From: Seison nebaliae
Lineage: Eukaryota > Rotifera > Pararotatoria > Seisonacea > Seisonidae
Reading direction: 5' to 3'
Assembly (NCBI GenBank): GCA_023231475.1
Contig: JALJEE010002753.1
Coordinates: 1 to 37,770 of the forward strand
DNA: 37,770 nucleotides
Positions 11,010-23,600 of this stretch are shown one piece after another (positions within the stretch are counted from its first letter, which is position 1; every line of letters starts with the position of its first letter). Below the pieces are notes generated by a model. The model saw nothing but the letters and a program-made list of their open reading frames with translations. It did no database searches and was not told the origin of the DNA. A program made the position numbers and the translations under genes.

Positions 11010-14000
11010 AGTTTCGATGAGAAAGATAATATTTAATAAAAGAAGAATGTCGACATATCAGAATTTTCATTCTCTTCTCGTGATTGAAGGAATCGGACGT
11101 TTTCCTTCTTGAAAAAAATAATAACTTCTTAAATCATTTACCATTTATCATCGCATGATTTTAGAATGTGAAGATGATTACCTAATATTATTATTATTAT
11201 TGTTGTTGTTGTTTGTCTTGTTATTGTTGATGGTGTGAAATGAGTGATATTATTAAGAGAATTGAACGTCAACAATGAGTGTGTTAGGAGGAGGGGGAGG
11301 ATGGGAGAAGAATAGATTCATCATCATAACATATCTCATCAATCGATCTTTCCAATCACTTCATTCGTTTGAACAACCTACTTCTTTTAACAATTCACTT
11401 CGAATGAATAGAAAGATAATTAATCTACGATTCATCCATCCAATATCCATAGTCACTTATCCGTTACACATAGACATACATCAATCTCATCAATTGATCG
11501 TTCCACATTTCTCTAAAGAAGAAGAAGATACAATATCCTATTGATTCTGTCCATTCCAAATATCATCTCAATTACTTTTCGAGTCTAAATCATATTTTCA
11601 TACATCAAATTGATTACTATCCCATCTGGTCCGGTTTCCATACCCCTCACTTTTATCATAACCGCTTCTTCTGCAAAGATTATCGACGAATAGAAATATC
11701 TCTTACTTTTCCATCAACTATTCCATCGACATACGTCAAATGATTGTGGTTAGGAGACTAACGAAATGCGATAGAAAAAAATAATCGAAGAAAACGTTAA
11801 AACTGTTTTCTGTCGATAAGGAAATATGAATTCTTATCGTTAAACATAAATATCATCAATCTCCACTATCTTCTAACCAACGAACAACAACGACAACAAC
11901 AAGAAAAACATTATGTAAATATTCACTTGTCCGTTATCAGATCAGTGATAGTTCCAGTAATTATTGATGAATTTTGTTTGAATAAAAAAAAGGAAGAACG
12001 TTCAAAAATTGAATTCAATGGAAATAAAACATTCCCCAATTGGAGTTAAGGTCGTCATTGTCTGATATTATTGTTGACATTAAACTCTCACAGTCTTGTC
12101 AGTCTTTATATCAGTTCGACGGAAAAAGAAAGAAGGAAGTTTGACTGGCGGTTTTTTGTATTGGAAAAATATGATGGAGTCTTATCGATTATTATTCTTT
12201 CATATTCGATTTTATGGAAATGAAATTTTATGGAACGTAAAAATTTTGACGTTTTCTATTAGGGGTGGCACTCCTTATCAACTGGAATGATATATGTTAA
12301 TATAATTCATTTCACTCACTGGAACTAAATATTCGTTCGCTTTTATCTAATTTGTATCTTTCATTTCTTTTCTCAGATGATTGTGAACATTCCAATTACG
12401 AGAGTTCACCTTTCAACTTTATTTCATAACAAATCGAAAGGAAGAAAGATATGTTCTTTGACTGTGCATCGAAATAAATAGATGTAGTCTGATTAATTCA
12501 AACGGAAATTTCTATTTGAAAGGCGAAGGTTAAGAAACGGTTTGACTCTAACCACAGAGCACACTTCCATTTCTTCCTCCAACCTATTCTGAATAATCGA
12601 CGTCGAAATCAATTCGACATTCCTTAAGATGTTTGTACGTGGGAACTGATGGTTCAATTTCCATCAACTCTCATTCAAAGGAAATGTAAGAGGGAATGTA
12701 AAGTCGAGTTGTACATCGTAAGGAATAAAAATTGTTGAAGTATCATTTCCGATAATATTATTCAAATGTCATTTTCTACTAATAGAAGAATCGTTTTTTT
12801 GTTGTGTTGCCGGTGAATGGGAACAATTAATTCTCAGTAAATAGAGTGAAATGTTATTTCTTTCTTTTCGAACAATACTTATAATTTTCAAAGAATATAT
12901 CAAGAGAAAAAACAACAATTACTTCTATTACATAATCGTTCCGTGAATTTCAAGTCACTATTCCTAATGTCAGTTAATCTAATAACTCAAATAGATAATA
13001 ATAAAAAATTAGGAAATATATTGATTTTTTAAAATATCCGAAATAATTAATTAAATTAATTACTTTTTTTATTTTGATAGAATTTATTATCTGATGAAAA
13101 TTTATTTGTTTGGGAATCACATTAGAAATAAGGTGTTATCTCTAAAATGATTGATTTTGATGGATGGATTACGTTTTATATATTGTTGATTTGAAGGAGA
13201 ATTTGTTTTATATTTATTCTCACTTTCTCCGATATGAAGAAAAAGTAGTAAAAGGAGAAAAGGAATAGTGACATTTGCACGAAAGAAATAAAAGAAGAAA
13301 TAAGCGAATCTCACATAATATGTAGAATTGGACGATGTATATTGGACCATATGCTGCGCTCTTCTCCACTGCAACGAATTAGTGGAAGAGGAGCTCTTGT
13401 CGACTTGATCTACTGGAGGGAATAGCAGCTCCTGCACGTGTACTCCCAAAATAATTCTCTTCTCCTTCCCCCTCTTCGAACAGAGAAGAAACCTGATATT
13501 TACATTTACGATAGAGATAAACATTTTGATTGAACTACTAAAAATATCGGATGAACATAGAGAAAATATTTTGGTGTTCTTCTTGTTGTTGTTGTTGTTG
13601 TTGTTAATGGTGGGAGGAATATAGTCTAGTAAAATAGAGTAGAAGAGGAATTGTCTTTAACATAAAGAAAGATTTTGTTGATGACTCGATCGAATGAATA
13701 GAAGAAGAGATAAAAGACTCTATTCTTTTAGGACGAGAATACATCGAGACTTAATCATACGAATTGGATAATGTTGATGAAAACAACTGCATTATAACTT
13801 CTCTTCAAATGCTTCAATATTGATTGTCGCATATGATACAGAAACGACGAGGAATATACATAAAAATATGAGGAATTTATAATATTCTTTTCGTATTCGA
13901 ACTGTAAATAAATAACTTTTTCTTTGCAATCCTTCCCCATACAAATTCCTCAAACAGTTCATTCTTTTCTTTCGCTCTATTCATTGATATCCTGATATTC

Positions 14001-14984
14001 AATCAAAATATCACGATTATTTTATTCGGCAAATTGGTCGGAATTAGTAGATGGTGGGTAAGGTTGTCGGTCGGAAATAGGTTTCTACTCTTACAAATGG
14101 AGTAATCGCTATCTCATTTACAAAATAAATAAAGTTTCAGAAGAGAATTCAAGGAAACGCAAAATCGTTATTTGGTAATTGGATGGATGTCTTCCCGATT
14201 CCATGTGGAGTTCATGATCGCAACTTTCAACAAATCATTCCGTAATTTTAATAATTTAACCGAAAAACGCAGCAGATGGAGAAAAGAGTCGGTTTAATTT
14301 GGTTCTTTCTGAAAAGCTTCGTATAATATCTGGAAATTTTCCGTTTTACATTTATTCGTCAAATTAATTTATAAGTTTTCTTTGTCAGTGGGGATATGTA
14401 TATCCGTCGAAGAGATTTCCTCATGATTAATTAAAAGAAATGACATGATTGTACTAACATTCATAATGTTTATCCGAGAGAATTAACGGACCAGTATATG
14501 GTACGAAGACTTGAGATGCGGTAGATGAGATATAGCGATCTGGTCCTTCGCTTCTTGATCGAGTAACTTCAAAATTTCCATTCGACTTTGGTCCGCTCGT
14601 CGGTTTCGATCTGTTTCTGTTCGTAAAAGAGTTAGATGACGGTGATGGTTTATTATATGAATGGTTTGAAAATTTATTTTTCGATGACGAGTTGTTTGAC
14701 ATCTGTCGTGATATTGGTGGTAATTCTGACTTTTTCGGTTCTATCAAACGTTCAGGACTCTTATTATTCTCGACGTTATTCTTATCTCTATTCTCATTCA
14801 TATCTCTATTCTCATTCAAATCTTCGTTATAATATCTATGATGATCATTATGATCATGATTCTCAATTGGAATTGAATCTTCATTATCATCATTGCTCTG
14901 AATGCCATCATCATATGGAGCTTTCTTCAACGAACGATCTTCTCCAAATGAACCGGATCCATATTGCGAATCGTTTTCCATCAT
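9265..14984 (-). CDS. tau: tau / MAP2 / MAP4-family microtubule-binding protein
   Basis: Neuronal-type microtubule-associated protein that binds and stabilises microtubules through C-terminal repeats. Exons in transcript order: 14984-14459, 10562-10041, 9850-9711, 9648-9559, 9512-9423, 9375-9265, giving 492 aa in frame. Four tubulin-binding repeats end in the family's PGGG-like motif, here VPKGGNVQ, QAKGGNVQ, TPKGGNIR and QQQGGNIR; KAKCGSLEN matches tau's SKCGSLDN. The tail IHNEKLKF resembles tau's pseudo-repeat. Exons 4 and 5 are each exactly 90 bp, phase 0, one repeat apiece. The N-terminal half is acidic, Asn/Ser-rich and disordered, as usual. The start is the first ATG (14984), downstream of an in-frame TAA. 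Intron 1 is 3896 bp; the others are 46-190 bp. Exon 2 opens with an in-frame Met (10560), so a shorter N-terminus is possible from another promoter. Confidence 0.88.
10978..11005 (+). repeat. (GA)14 microsatellite
   Basis: Uninterrupted GA dinucleotides inside intron 1 of the tau-like gene; read on the gene's own strand it is a CT tract. Confidence 0.95.
11187..11213 (+). repeat. ATT/GTT trinucleotide tract
   Basis: About five ATT units followed by four GTT units, inside intron 1 of the tau-like gene. Confidence 0.85.
13583..13605 (+). repeat. (TTG)n microsatellite
   Basis: About seven to eight TTG units inside intron 1 of the tau-like gene (CAA on the transcribed strand). Confidence 0.9.
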
Positions 14985-17900
14985 TATTCCCGTTTCCACT
15001 CTAACTCTATTAAGTTATGTTTGTAAAAAAATTGTAGTTGGACTGTTGAAATTTCAATTAAAAATTCTTCTTGTTTGATCGTTGATACATAGGATTGGGT
15101 GAAATACAAATCAATTTTTTCTCTTCGAGAAATCTCCAGAAAAATTATTTTCCTTCAAATAAATTATCCGTCTAATCACTTGTTCGTGAGATGAATCAAC
15201 TTTTACATAACACACATAAAACTTTATTAAAACTTAAACAAAGTCGAATTATTAGAGGAAAATTAAATTTGTATTAGCAGAAATCCGAGTGAGATAGATC
15301 GAATGGGAAGTTTTATAGACGTGTGCTCAATATGGCTGCTAGGCAACGAATATTTGGATTAAATCTATGTACATAAAATGGAGTTTTCTCTAACTTTTTC
15401 CAATGAAACTTGTCGGAATAAGAGAATTCAATTTGGACAATATTTTTTTAATTGAACTCCTCGTACATTTCGAACACTCCTCAAATTCGACGTTTTCCGA
15501 AAGTTTTTTAAAGAAATATTTTTGGATAAGTTAAAACCTTTTCATTACTTTTTCTCTATTATACATTCATCAATGTCAAGAATATTATTTTTCTTCTTTC
15601 TAAGAGAGACTATATCAAAATGGTCTTGTAAGAACCGATATGTCGTCAACACGTTCCTTCCACGATCAATTACAATCATTCATTTTTCTCATTTAGTCAG
15701 TCTTCACAATTACTTGTGAATTACTCCAGTACAATTGGCATTCTCTTCTCGTTGTTATCCCGTTGGTTTGTTGTTTTCCATTTGATCGAGGAGAAAAAAG
15801 AGTCGATAATTTCCTGTCAATCAAACAGTGCAAATCATGTAATAAAAATGTTTATTAAAGAGCGATACATGTCAGTCAATTGGTATTAAACAAATAAAAT
15901 TGGTATTTCCTTTTCGGAGAAATTTCTCCTTCTACTTTCGTTTCTTGTGGAATTTTCTGACAAACCTCAAAAATTTTTTGTTTTCATTATTGGTTAGCGC
16001 ATTTAGTAAATGACAATTTATTGGAGCATTGATATGCAACTTCAAGTTCGTTTAATCGAATATCATTTTGATAGGAGACAAGACAAAAAGAGAACCTGCT
16101 TCGTTCCACCATAATTGTTGAATCGATTGAACGAAATAGTTTCGAAGAAAGAAATCGTTTTTTGGAGAGACCTAACAACAGAATAAATGAGGAGAGTTTT
16201 ATGAGAAAGAAATAAAGTAACGATTAGGAATTGGAATCTACTTATAGAAAATATGTTTAGTTCTAATCTCATAAATTTTCAATATCAGAAGCCTTCGGCT
16301 ATTTAATATAGCAACAAAGGGGAATATCCTCTATTCTCCTTCATTCTCCCCCCAAAAAATCAGATAGACAACACAAGAGAATAACTAAAAGAAGTAACAT
16401 TGAGTATTTTAAAATATTTTTTATATGACTACTTACAAATTCGTCATATGAAAGGGCAAATAATTTATTGTCAACTTAAAACATCATCAGCATCGATTGA
16501 AGTTAGAAAGTAAACGAATTCATAAACTCATTGAAACATCTTAAGATTTCTATTTTTACACATGTTATAAATTATTCTGGTAAACAAGATGCTTTTAAAG
16601 AAATGGTTATTTAAATTAATTTCTATCCAACATCAATTTGACTGAAAGAAAAGTAGTTGTTTTGGTGATTTTTATGAATCGATAATGGGAGGTCAATTTG
16701 GAGAATTCTTATAAATAATTAATCAAAGTGCCATAAGTAATTGGTTAAAGTGTTGCATCTGTTGAGATAAATTGGGATGTTGGAATAAATCAATCATTTC
16801 CCCCACATCACAATTCGTTCGGATAATGAACTGATAAATTGGACTAATTTGCACTAGGAAGACAAATTGTTGGAATCGAAGTGTTTTTGAATTAATGCAA
16901 ATGATTATGATAATCGTCTCTTCAACCTTCTCTTCTTTTCTCCAATTCGCTTAATCGAACATTTTGATTGTCGTAGTAATCTGGTGAGGTAGGTCGATGA
17001 GGTTTAAACTTCCATTGTACGGAAGAGCTTGTTAATAACATAATAATATGAGATAAGATTACAAGCATTGAGACGAAAATAATTGTGTGAAGGTTAAGAA
17101 ACTGTATGGTTAGTGGAGATTAATTTGATCATAAAATTTCCATCGAATTCTCGTTGTAAGCAGTTGGAAGGTTGGAGTCCTGACTTATCTTTTATCAATT
17201 CGGAGTCAATTGTCTTTGATATAAATCAATGGGGATGGGGCGGAGAGGAAATGAAATGAAACATTTCTGCCAACTTTTATTAGAACCTTTGGAATTGAAC
17301 GGGATTGTTTATATTCAGATACAGATTCGAATCGAGACTATGTTAGTTCGGAAGTAGAGTTCACTCCTACAATTGGCTTCATCTTAAAATTATTTCAAGA
17401 TTCTCATTTCTCGGCAATTGAAAAGTGTGATTGACTTCGCAGTGTCGATTCGCTATCTATTTACCAACTAGAAGGAAAAATGAAAGAAATGTATACGTAT
17501 ATCATTACGCCGAAGTGAGCAACATTCGAATTGTTGGGAAAGATGATTCTTGTGAATTCTCATTCACTTTTAGTTCCTCGTTGTGGAATAGTTCGAGAAA
17601 TGTTCCCAGTATTAGCCGCCGACAAATTAATATCGATAGAAGACTTTCCGCTAAGTTGTTTATCTATCTAAAGTTCTAATTAAATTAATATTAAATTTAT
17701 TTCATTTACATTCCACCATCATTGATGGATGTATTATTTCCATATATTATGAGAGATATTGTTGTAGGAGAATAAAAGAAGTTATTTTATTAGTAGCACC
17801 ATCTAATGTTGGCTTGTAAGAAGAAGAAGAAGAAAGGAAGAAGAAATTTCTATATTATCGACATAATCGACACCTGTCTCACATTGCTTATCATTCTCTT

Positions 17901-18472
17901 CTTTGCAACTTTCTTCATCGTCTTTCTCAAAAACTGGTCTTATATAAATTGCTTATGTATCTGCCAAATTTCTTTTAGGGAGAAGAAATTTAGTTTTCTT
18001 ATTCACTCCTTCCCACCAACTAACGACACTAACAAATGTGATATCGTCCTTAATTCGAGTGTTCTATCACTGAAGAACAACAACAGTAGTCCGTTCGGGA
18101 TTTATGTTAATAAGAATATCTGCTCAAATCTCTTATGTCATTCTCCATAATGTTTTGTTCAATTATTGTTAAATGTAGTCCAAGGTTGATTTTCAGTATT
18201 GACTAATCTTCCTACAAGGTATTAATTTTCTATTTTTTAACCGTCTACCAAGATAATATCCATTTCTTAGACTTCCACTTACATCTTGTTAGACATCTTT
18301 TCCAGGTGTTGAATTTAGATAAAAATCCCTTCAACATTTCAGTTAACTTATCTGACAATTTGTTCGCGTAAAAATTCTTCCGGATCGATTAACAAAATTT
18401 TGTAATTTCCCAATTACTTAACTCGGTTATCGAGATGATCTGTTATAATTATGAGATATTGATTAATTTCAG
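14985..18472. other. intergenic region upstream of the tau-like gene
   Basis: About 3.5 kb with no supportable gene. It must include the tau-like promoter near 15000-15300. Small frames such as 17806-18150 (Lys-rich start, one hydrophobic run) look like chance products of A/T-rich sequence and show no family resemblance. Confidence 0.5.
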
Positions 18473-18524
18473 ATGAGTCAAACATATATCTCTGATGAAT
18501 CAGAAAATGAATTTCAGTCGTTTC
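18473..18524 (+). other. exon-like segment, unknown gene
   Basis: The segment sits between a good acceptor (TTAATTTCAG) and the strongest donor-like site noticed in the gap (GTGAGT). Its frame reads MSQTYISDESENEFQSF, plausible protein without low-complexity bias. I could not find a following exon that keeps the frame: the next acceptor at about 18651 meets a stop. It may be a non-coding leader exon of the receptor gene, an exon of an unrecognised gene, or chance. Confidence 0.2.
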
Positions 18525-19524
18525 GGTGAGTAAGAGATTAGTCGTCTGGTTCCAATATCATCTAAAGGATGAATAGCTTTTCTCCTTCCGCAAATCCACC
18601 CACATACCCAATTTTCCTTTGGGATATACAAAATTATCATTTAACTTTACAGGATGGAATAATGGTGCCATATTATGCGGTCAAAATGTGTGTTCCCTCC
18701 TTTCTTGAGACGTGTGAATGATAAAAGTTGAATTATTATTATTCAATGATCCAATTCAACGAAATTATTACATTACACCAAAACAGGATATGAAACACTT
18801 CATTATTGGCAATATTAACAAAAGGAGCATTATGTGCACATGGCGCTTATCGATATGATTTTGCGGTTGAATAATTTGTTGTATGAAGAAGAAGAAATAG
18901 AAGAAATTAACACGATTTCATTACGTCCGTTTAATTGGTACATTTTATCGACATTATCTACTAATTTGTCGAAATTGACATAAGTTAGGACGGACGCCAA
19001 AGAAAAGGACCTGTTCCTCCTAATTGCACTAGTCGTTGTAATCGGAGTAATGGTGAGGAGTGAGTAGAGATTCCCTCCACAATAATCAAATGAGGAAGAA
19101 TTGTGAAGAAATCTAATAAAAGTAGTACGAGGATGATAGTTCCAATATATCGATAAGCTTGCCCAAAAGATATTTTTTAGGGGAGAATTATCGTTACACA
19201 TCACTATCTAATATTATTACCATCTATCATCACACCAATTTCTTTATATTAATATAAATGACGTTTTTCTTATTGTTATTTCTCCGACGATGATATTTAT
19301 TCATTTATTATCAAATTCTTCTTCTTCCTCCGAACGCATAATGAGAATGAATTGGAAGATAAAGTTTCATTAGTTTCTATCACTTCTAATATACATATCT
19401 ATAATGATTGAATCGCGATATATATGACGATTCTATTCCAGTCATTCGTCAGGAAACTTATTTCCTTCCTTGACCGACATCTACCCGAATTCTCTAATAT
19501 CCAATCTCGTCTACATGGAATGAC

Positions 19525-20629
19525 GTGAAAATGAGATCAATCCTTTTCCAATTTGTGCATATACACCAAGCAACTTCCTTCCTTCAATTAGAACACATAT
19601 TCAATCTGTTTCCTGTTTCCATTATGGATGACAATGAAAGTTCACCTTGTAATATTTCTCTTTTGGATGAAATTGTCGACGAGTTCTTTTCCACTTTATT
19701 CTTAAGAAGCAGTTTGACATCGAATTATCCGGTTCGATTCTTATCCGATTTATCTGCTACTGCTTCAATCAATCAAAATATTCATATTCTCATTCGACAT
19801 TGAACAATTTGAAGAAGACGAAGAGATGTCGATGAGAAGGAATGATAAAAAAAGATTATTGTTTGAAATAATGATGTTCATCATGAAAAGTTTATTACTT
19901 CGATTATCATCAATCTATTTCATATGATATGCACCATTCCATGTTCATGTTCAAATTCTCTTTATGTTTCCCCCACCAATTTTTTTCTTCACGATGAATA
20001 CTTCCATGTAACAGTTACCATTTCGTCTTTTGATGAAGATGATTCTTTTATTGATCATACTTTACTCGTTCCTTTACGTATTGCCTCTCCTCTGATGTTA
20101 ATTCAGATTATGATGATGGTGATGATGATTTTCATAAACGAAAAATATCGATAATAAATTTACAAATATTTTCTCCCCATACCAATTCAACAACTACTCA
20201 AACGATAAAGTAACTCAATTCATCTATGTATCGAGAGTATTTCATCCAATTTGACTCTGCTTAATAAATTTATTTGTGATCATTTTTCATCGACCTGTCA
20301 GATGGCAATTAAGAAGGAAAAATAGAATTTTCTTTGGTGGGTTTTCCTATATAAATTTTTCTTCTTCTTTTCATGTAGATAAATTTCTTTTAGTTGATGC
20401 AAATCGAACGCAAACCAAATCTTTATCTTCCTGCTCCTCAACTAATATCTCATGCATCAATACATCGATATGTTTCCGATCAATGAAGGTTGATACAACA
20501 TTGCAACAACAACAACAACAACAACAACATCTTCCTCTAAAAGGATTAACATCTATCAATCACGAATTCCTCTTCATTTCATTTTCTATCAGACAAAACC
20601 GAATTCATTTGTCTCACCATCCCCAATAA
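19525..20629 (+). other. cluster of open plus-strand fragments, possible unrecognised exons
   Basis: Several frames between 19525 and 20629 have ordinary amino-acid make-up: 19525-19803 (92 codons including SLLDEIVDEFFSTLFLR), 19924-20154, an overlapping frame near 20090-20210 with an acidic DYDDGDDDF stretch, and 20276-20629 with a polyglutamine run from a CAA tract. I could not join them with consistent splice phases or match a family. They could be decayed or real exons of a gene upstream of the receptor. Confidence 0.2.
20503..20528 (+). repeat. (CAA)8 tract
   Basis: Eight CAA units; read in the open frame at 20276-20629 they encode glutamines. Confidence 0.85.
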
Positions 20630-20659
20630 ATTTCATGTATTCATTCCGTTCCATCACTG

Positions 20660-23600
20660 ATGATGATGATGATGAATTGTAAAATTTTTCAATTTCTCAT
20701 AATCCTCACTATCACACTCATCGTCGTATCGAGAGAGAATGGGAATGATGTGTCATTCCACAATATAAAGAAACTTCGAGTGATAACTTCGACAAAGACT
20801 CAGCGACGGAATGTTGATGAGGAGAATGAAATGAAGGAATTATTAGATGCTCATCGCACAATCATCAATTTCACCAAACATGACAATGTCGATGAATCAT
20901 TCTATTTTATTCATTTGAAAGATTTTCAAAAAATTCAACAATATTATCTCAGACAATCTAAACAATTATCTGTTCAACCATTTCCCGTTTGTCTCATTAT
21001 TCACTTGACATTGGACGCTCTCGTCGATGCTCAACTACGACATGTTTATCGCATGTTATCAATGATACAATTATATAAAGGAATCTATGACACATATCCA
21101 ACTACCAATCATACTAATCAATTTATTAAAGTTCCTCGAAAATTTCATTTAAAATTCTATCGAAATTTTATTAATTTTATTAGACTGCCATTGAAATGGC
21201 GGGTGAATGTCGATCGTCCTTCATCGATAAACATAATGAATGTCAATTGATGGGAAAGCAGAAAAACATTTACTACAATTCCTTAGAATTAATCAGGAAG
21301 CTATTAACACAATCTTATGAATTCCATTGGAAATTGGCACCCCACCATTTATCTTATACGCAACTTCTCTTCGAATTTCAAACAAATCATTATGTTTATG
21401 GTTTACTTTTCTGCATATTTCCCAAATAATAGAATTATTGGATTTAGCAATTCGTATTTTATTCTGTTCGGAAAGGCGATTTGTTCACGAATTCTCTTTA
21501 TCACAGAATCGTTTGATTATTCATTATAAAATTATTAGAAAAACGACAAGTTCATTCTCATCAACATTCTCTCTTATATATATTTCCTCTTCTCGCAGAA
21601 TGCACGTCATTTATTACGACTTTATCCACCGAATTATTTCTGTCATCATCAAAACGACGGGAGAAAATTTCAGTTGCCATTATTCATCGTTTCTTCTCCG
21701 CCAAACTAAAACAAGATATTACCGTTCGTCTCTCTATTCCCATTTTCCATTTCATCATTTTCACAGATTTCAGCGTCTTACGGAAAGAAGAATAATTGTT
21801 ACGAAACGATAAGTCAATCGAAATTCATCAAAGTTCTACCTCATCTCAAAATTCCTCAATTATTCGGGATTCTACGAAATAAAGAAAAAAATATATGTAG
21901 AGGAGAAACCGAATTTAAATATTGGCAAAATAAATTCAGTCAATCGCCACAATGTGAAACTTATTTGAATTTGAAAACCATTTCAAAGAACTATCAATAT
22001 TTCTTCCATTTTTTTCCCGAAAATTCCTCCAACAATTCATCCTTACCATTACTCACATCTAATCAATCATACGATAATAGAAATCCAATTGTTATACTAT
22101 CTCCAAATGTTTTTCTTTTTATCTACTTCAATTTCTCATATCTCTCTTTTTAGTCCTCCGATAGTGAAACCACGACGGAATTTTCGTTCAATAAAATTCT
22201 GGATAACAAACAGAAAAAGGAGATGATTGTTACGAATCTCAGACACAACAAAGACGAAACTGGAAAAATTTACAATATCTACAAAATTTTATTTGGGGCG
22301 TATGATCGAAAAATGGATTTAAATGAGAATGTCGTTATTAATGTGGATGGAATCAAACCGGTAATAGTCGCAGATATTTTGGTAATAATTTGTTGTTTCA
22401 TTAACATTCTAATTCAATTATATTTCGTGTTAGTAATTTGAAATAGAAAATTTATCTCATTATTTATATAGTGGCTGCAAATATTGGAAGGAACCGAGAA
22501 TATTCCACTTGTTCTTCACCGCCATATTCCATTCTATAAAAATTACATTAACCGTAACCATATTCCAAAAAGTTTTCCATATTTTCTTTTAAATTTCTTT
22601 ATTTGATAAATTTTGAAGAAAACGTGCAAAACTTTATGTATTATTTTTTATTGGGTGAACTTATCGTGTTATGGATGGCTCTTTTCTCATTGTTCGTATT
22701 GTTTGGGAAATTTAATTTTACGAATTAACATCCTCAATTATTTGTGTGGACAATTTAATTTGTTGAAGAAGAAGAAATCAAAATACATCATCGAATCGTT
22801 CTATCCGAAAAGTTTATCTCCATCAAATTTGAATTCTCATCGAAATGTAATTCATCGCGATTCGAATGAAACAATTCCATCATCGTCCACTCAATTCTTT
22901 CCGGCACAACATTCACAATCGTCGATGGATAATGGAATTAATTGTTTTTGTATGAAAAAACAAAAGATGAAATTGAACGAGAAATATGTGGAATTTAAGA
23001 ATTTACAGGATCTGATTTCCGAATATTGTCGACTATGTCAAACATCTAAATGGAAACGACCAATTCTAATTTGTTGTCATTTGATGGGATGGAGTTTATA
23101 ATTTCATATTATTTTATAAATTATTATTTCTTTTTTAGTTTATCCAATTATTAGTCTTCTGATTATGACAATGAAATTCCCAAATTGTTTATTCAATCGA
23201 ACTTATTGTTGGTTGTTCGATAAATGTTATTGGATATATCTGATACCATGTGGCGCTTGTTTACCTCTTCACTTTATTGTTCTCATCTCCAATACATTCC
23301 TACGATCTAAATTACTCTCACAATTATACACGTTATCGAAATTGAATGAACAATTTCAGAAATTGTTGCGAGAAGAAGATGAGGAATTAGAGAAACGATA
23401 TAATGTTATAGCAAAATATAATTGTAAGAATAATAAACAAAATACGTCATATGAATTAGATAACGACACATATTTCACTTCATCCAAAGATTATTGGTTG
23501 TGGAAGAAAGATAAGAAATTCTCATCGAAATTCGACGGAAATTCTTTAGAGAATGAAAAACTGTTGAATTTGAATGAGAAAAAGTCAATTTTTCTTCTTT

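Larger units (their letters stand above)
10563..14458 (-). other. large first intron of the tau-like gene
   Basis: A 3.9-kb intron, about 80 times longer than typical introns in this window. It holds a (GA)n tract at 10978-11005, an ATT/GTT tract at 11187-11213 and a (TTG)n tract at 13583-13605. No convincing nested gene was found on either strand; the longest frames (for example 13117-13524 minus) have no recognisable content. Its size suggests regulatory elements or an internal promoter. Confidence 0.65.

Noticed and set aside
13117-13524. Nested gene in the tau-like intron
   Set aside because: 135-codon minus frame with mixed basic and hydrophobic runs, no recognised domain and no splice-consistent extension.
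14985-14999. Five extra codons at the start of the tau-like frame
   Set aside because: They begin with GTG; the first ATG is at 14984, and an in-frame TAA lies a few codons further upstream.
17806-18150. Small membrane protein of 114 aa
   Set aside because: Lys-rich AAG run and one hydrophobic stretch are typical chance translations of A/T-rich DNA; no promoter or family support.
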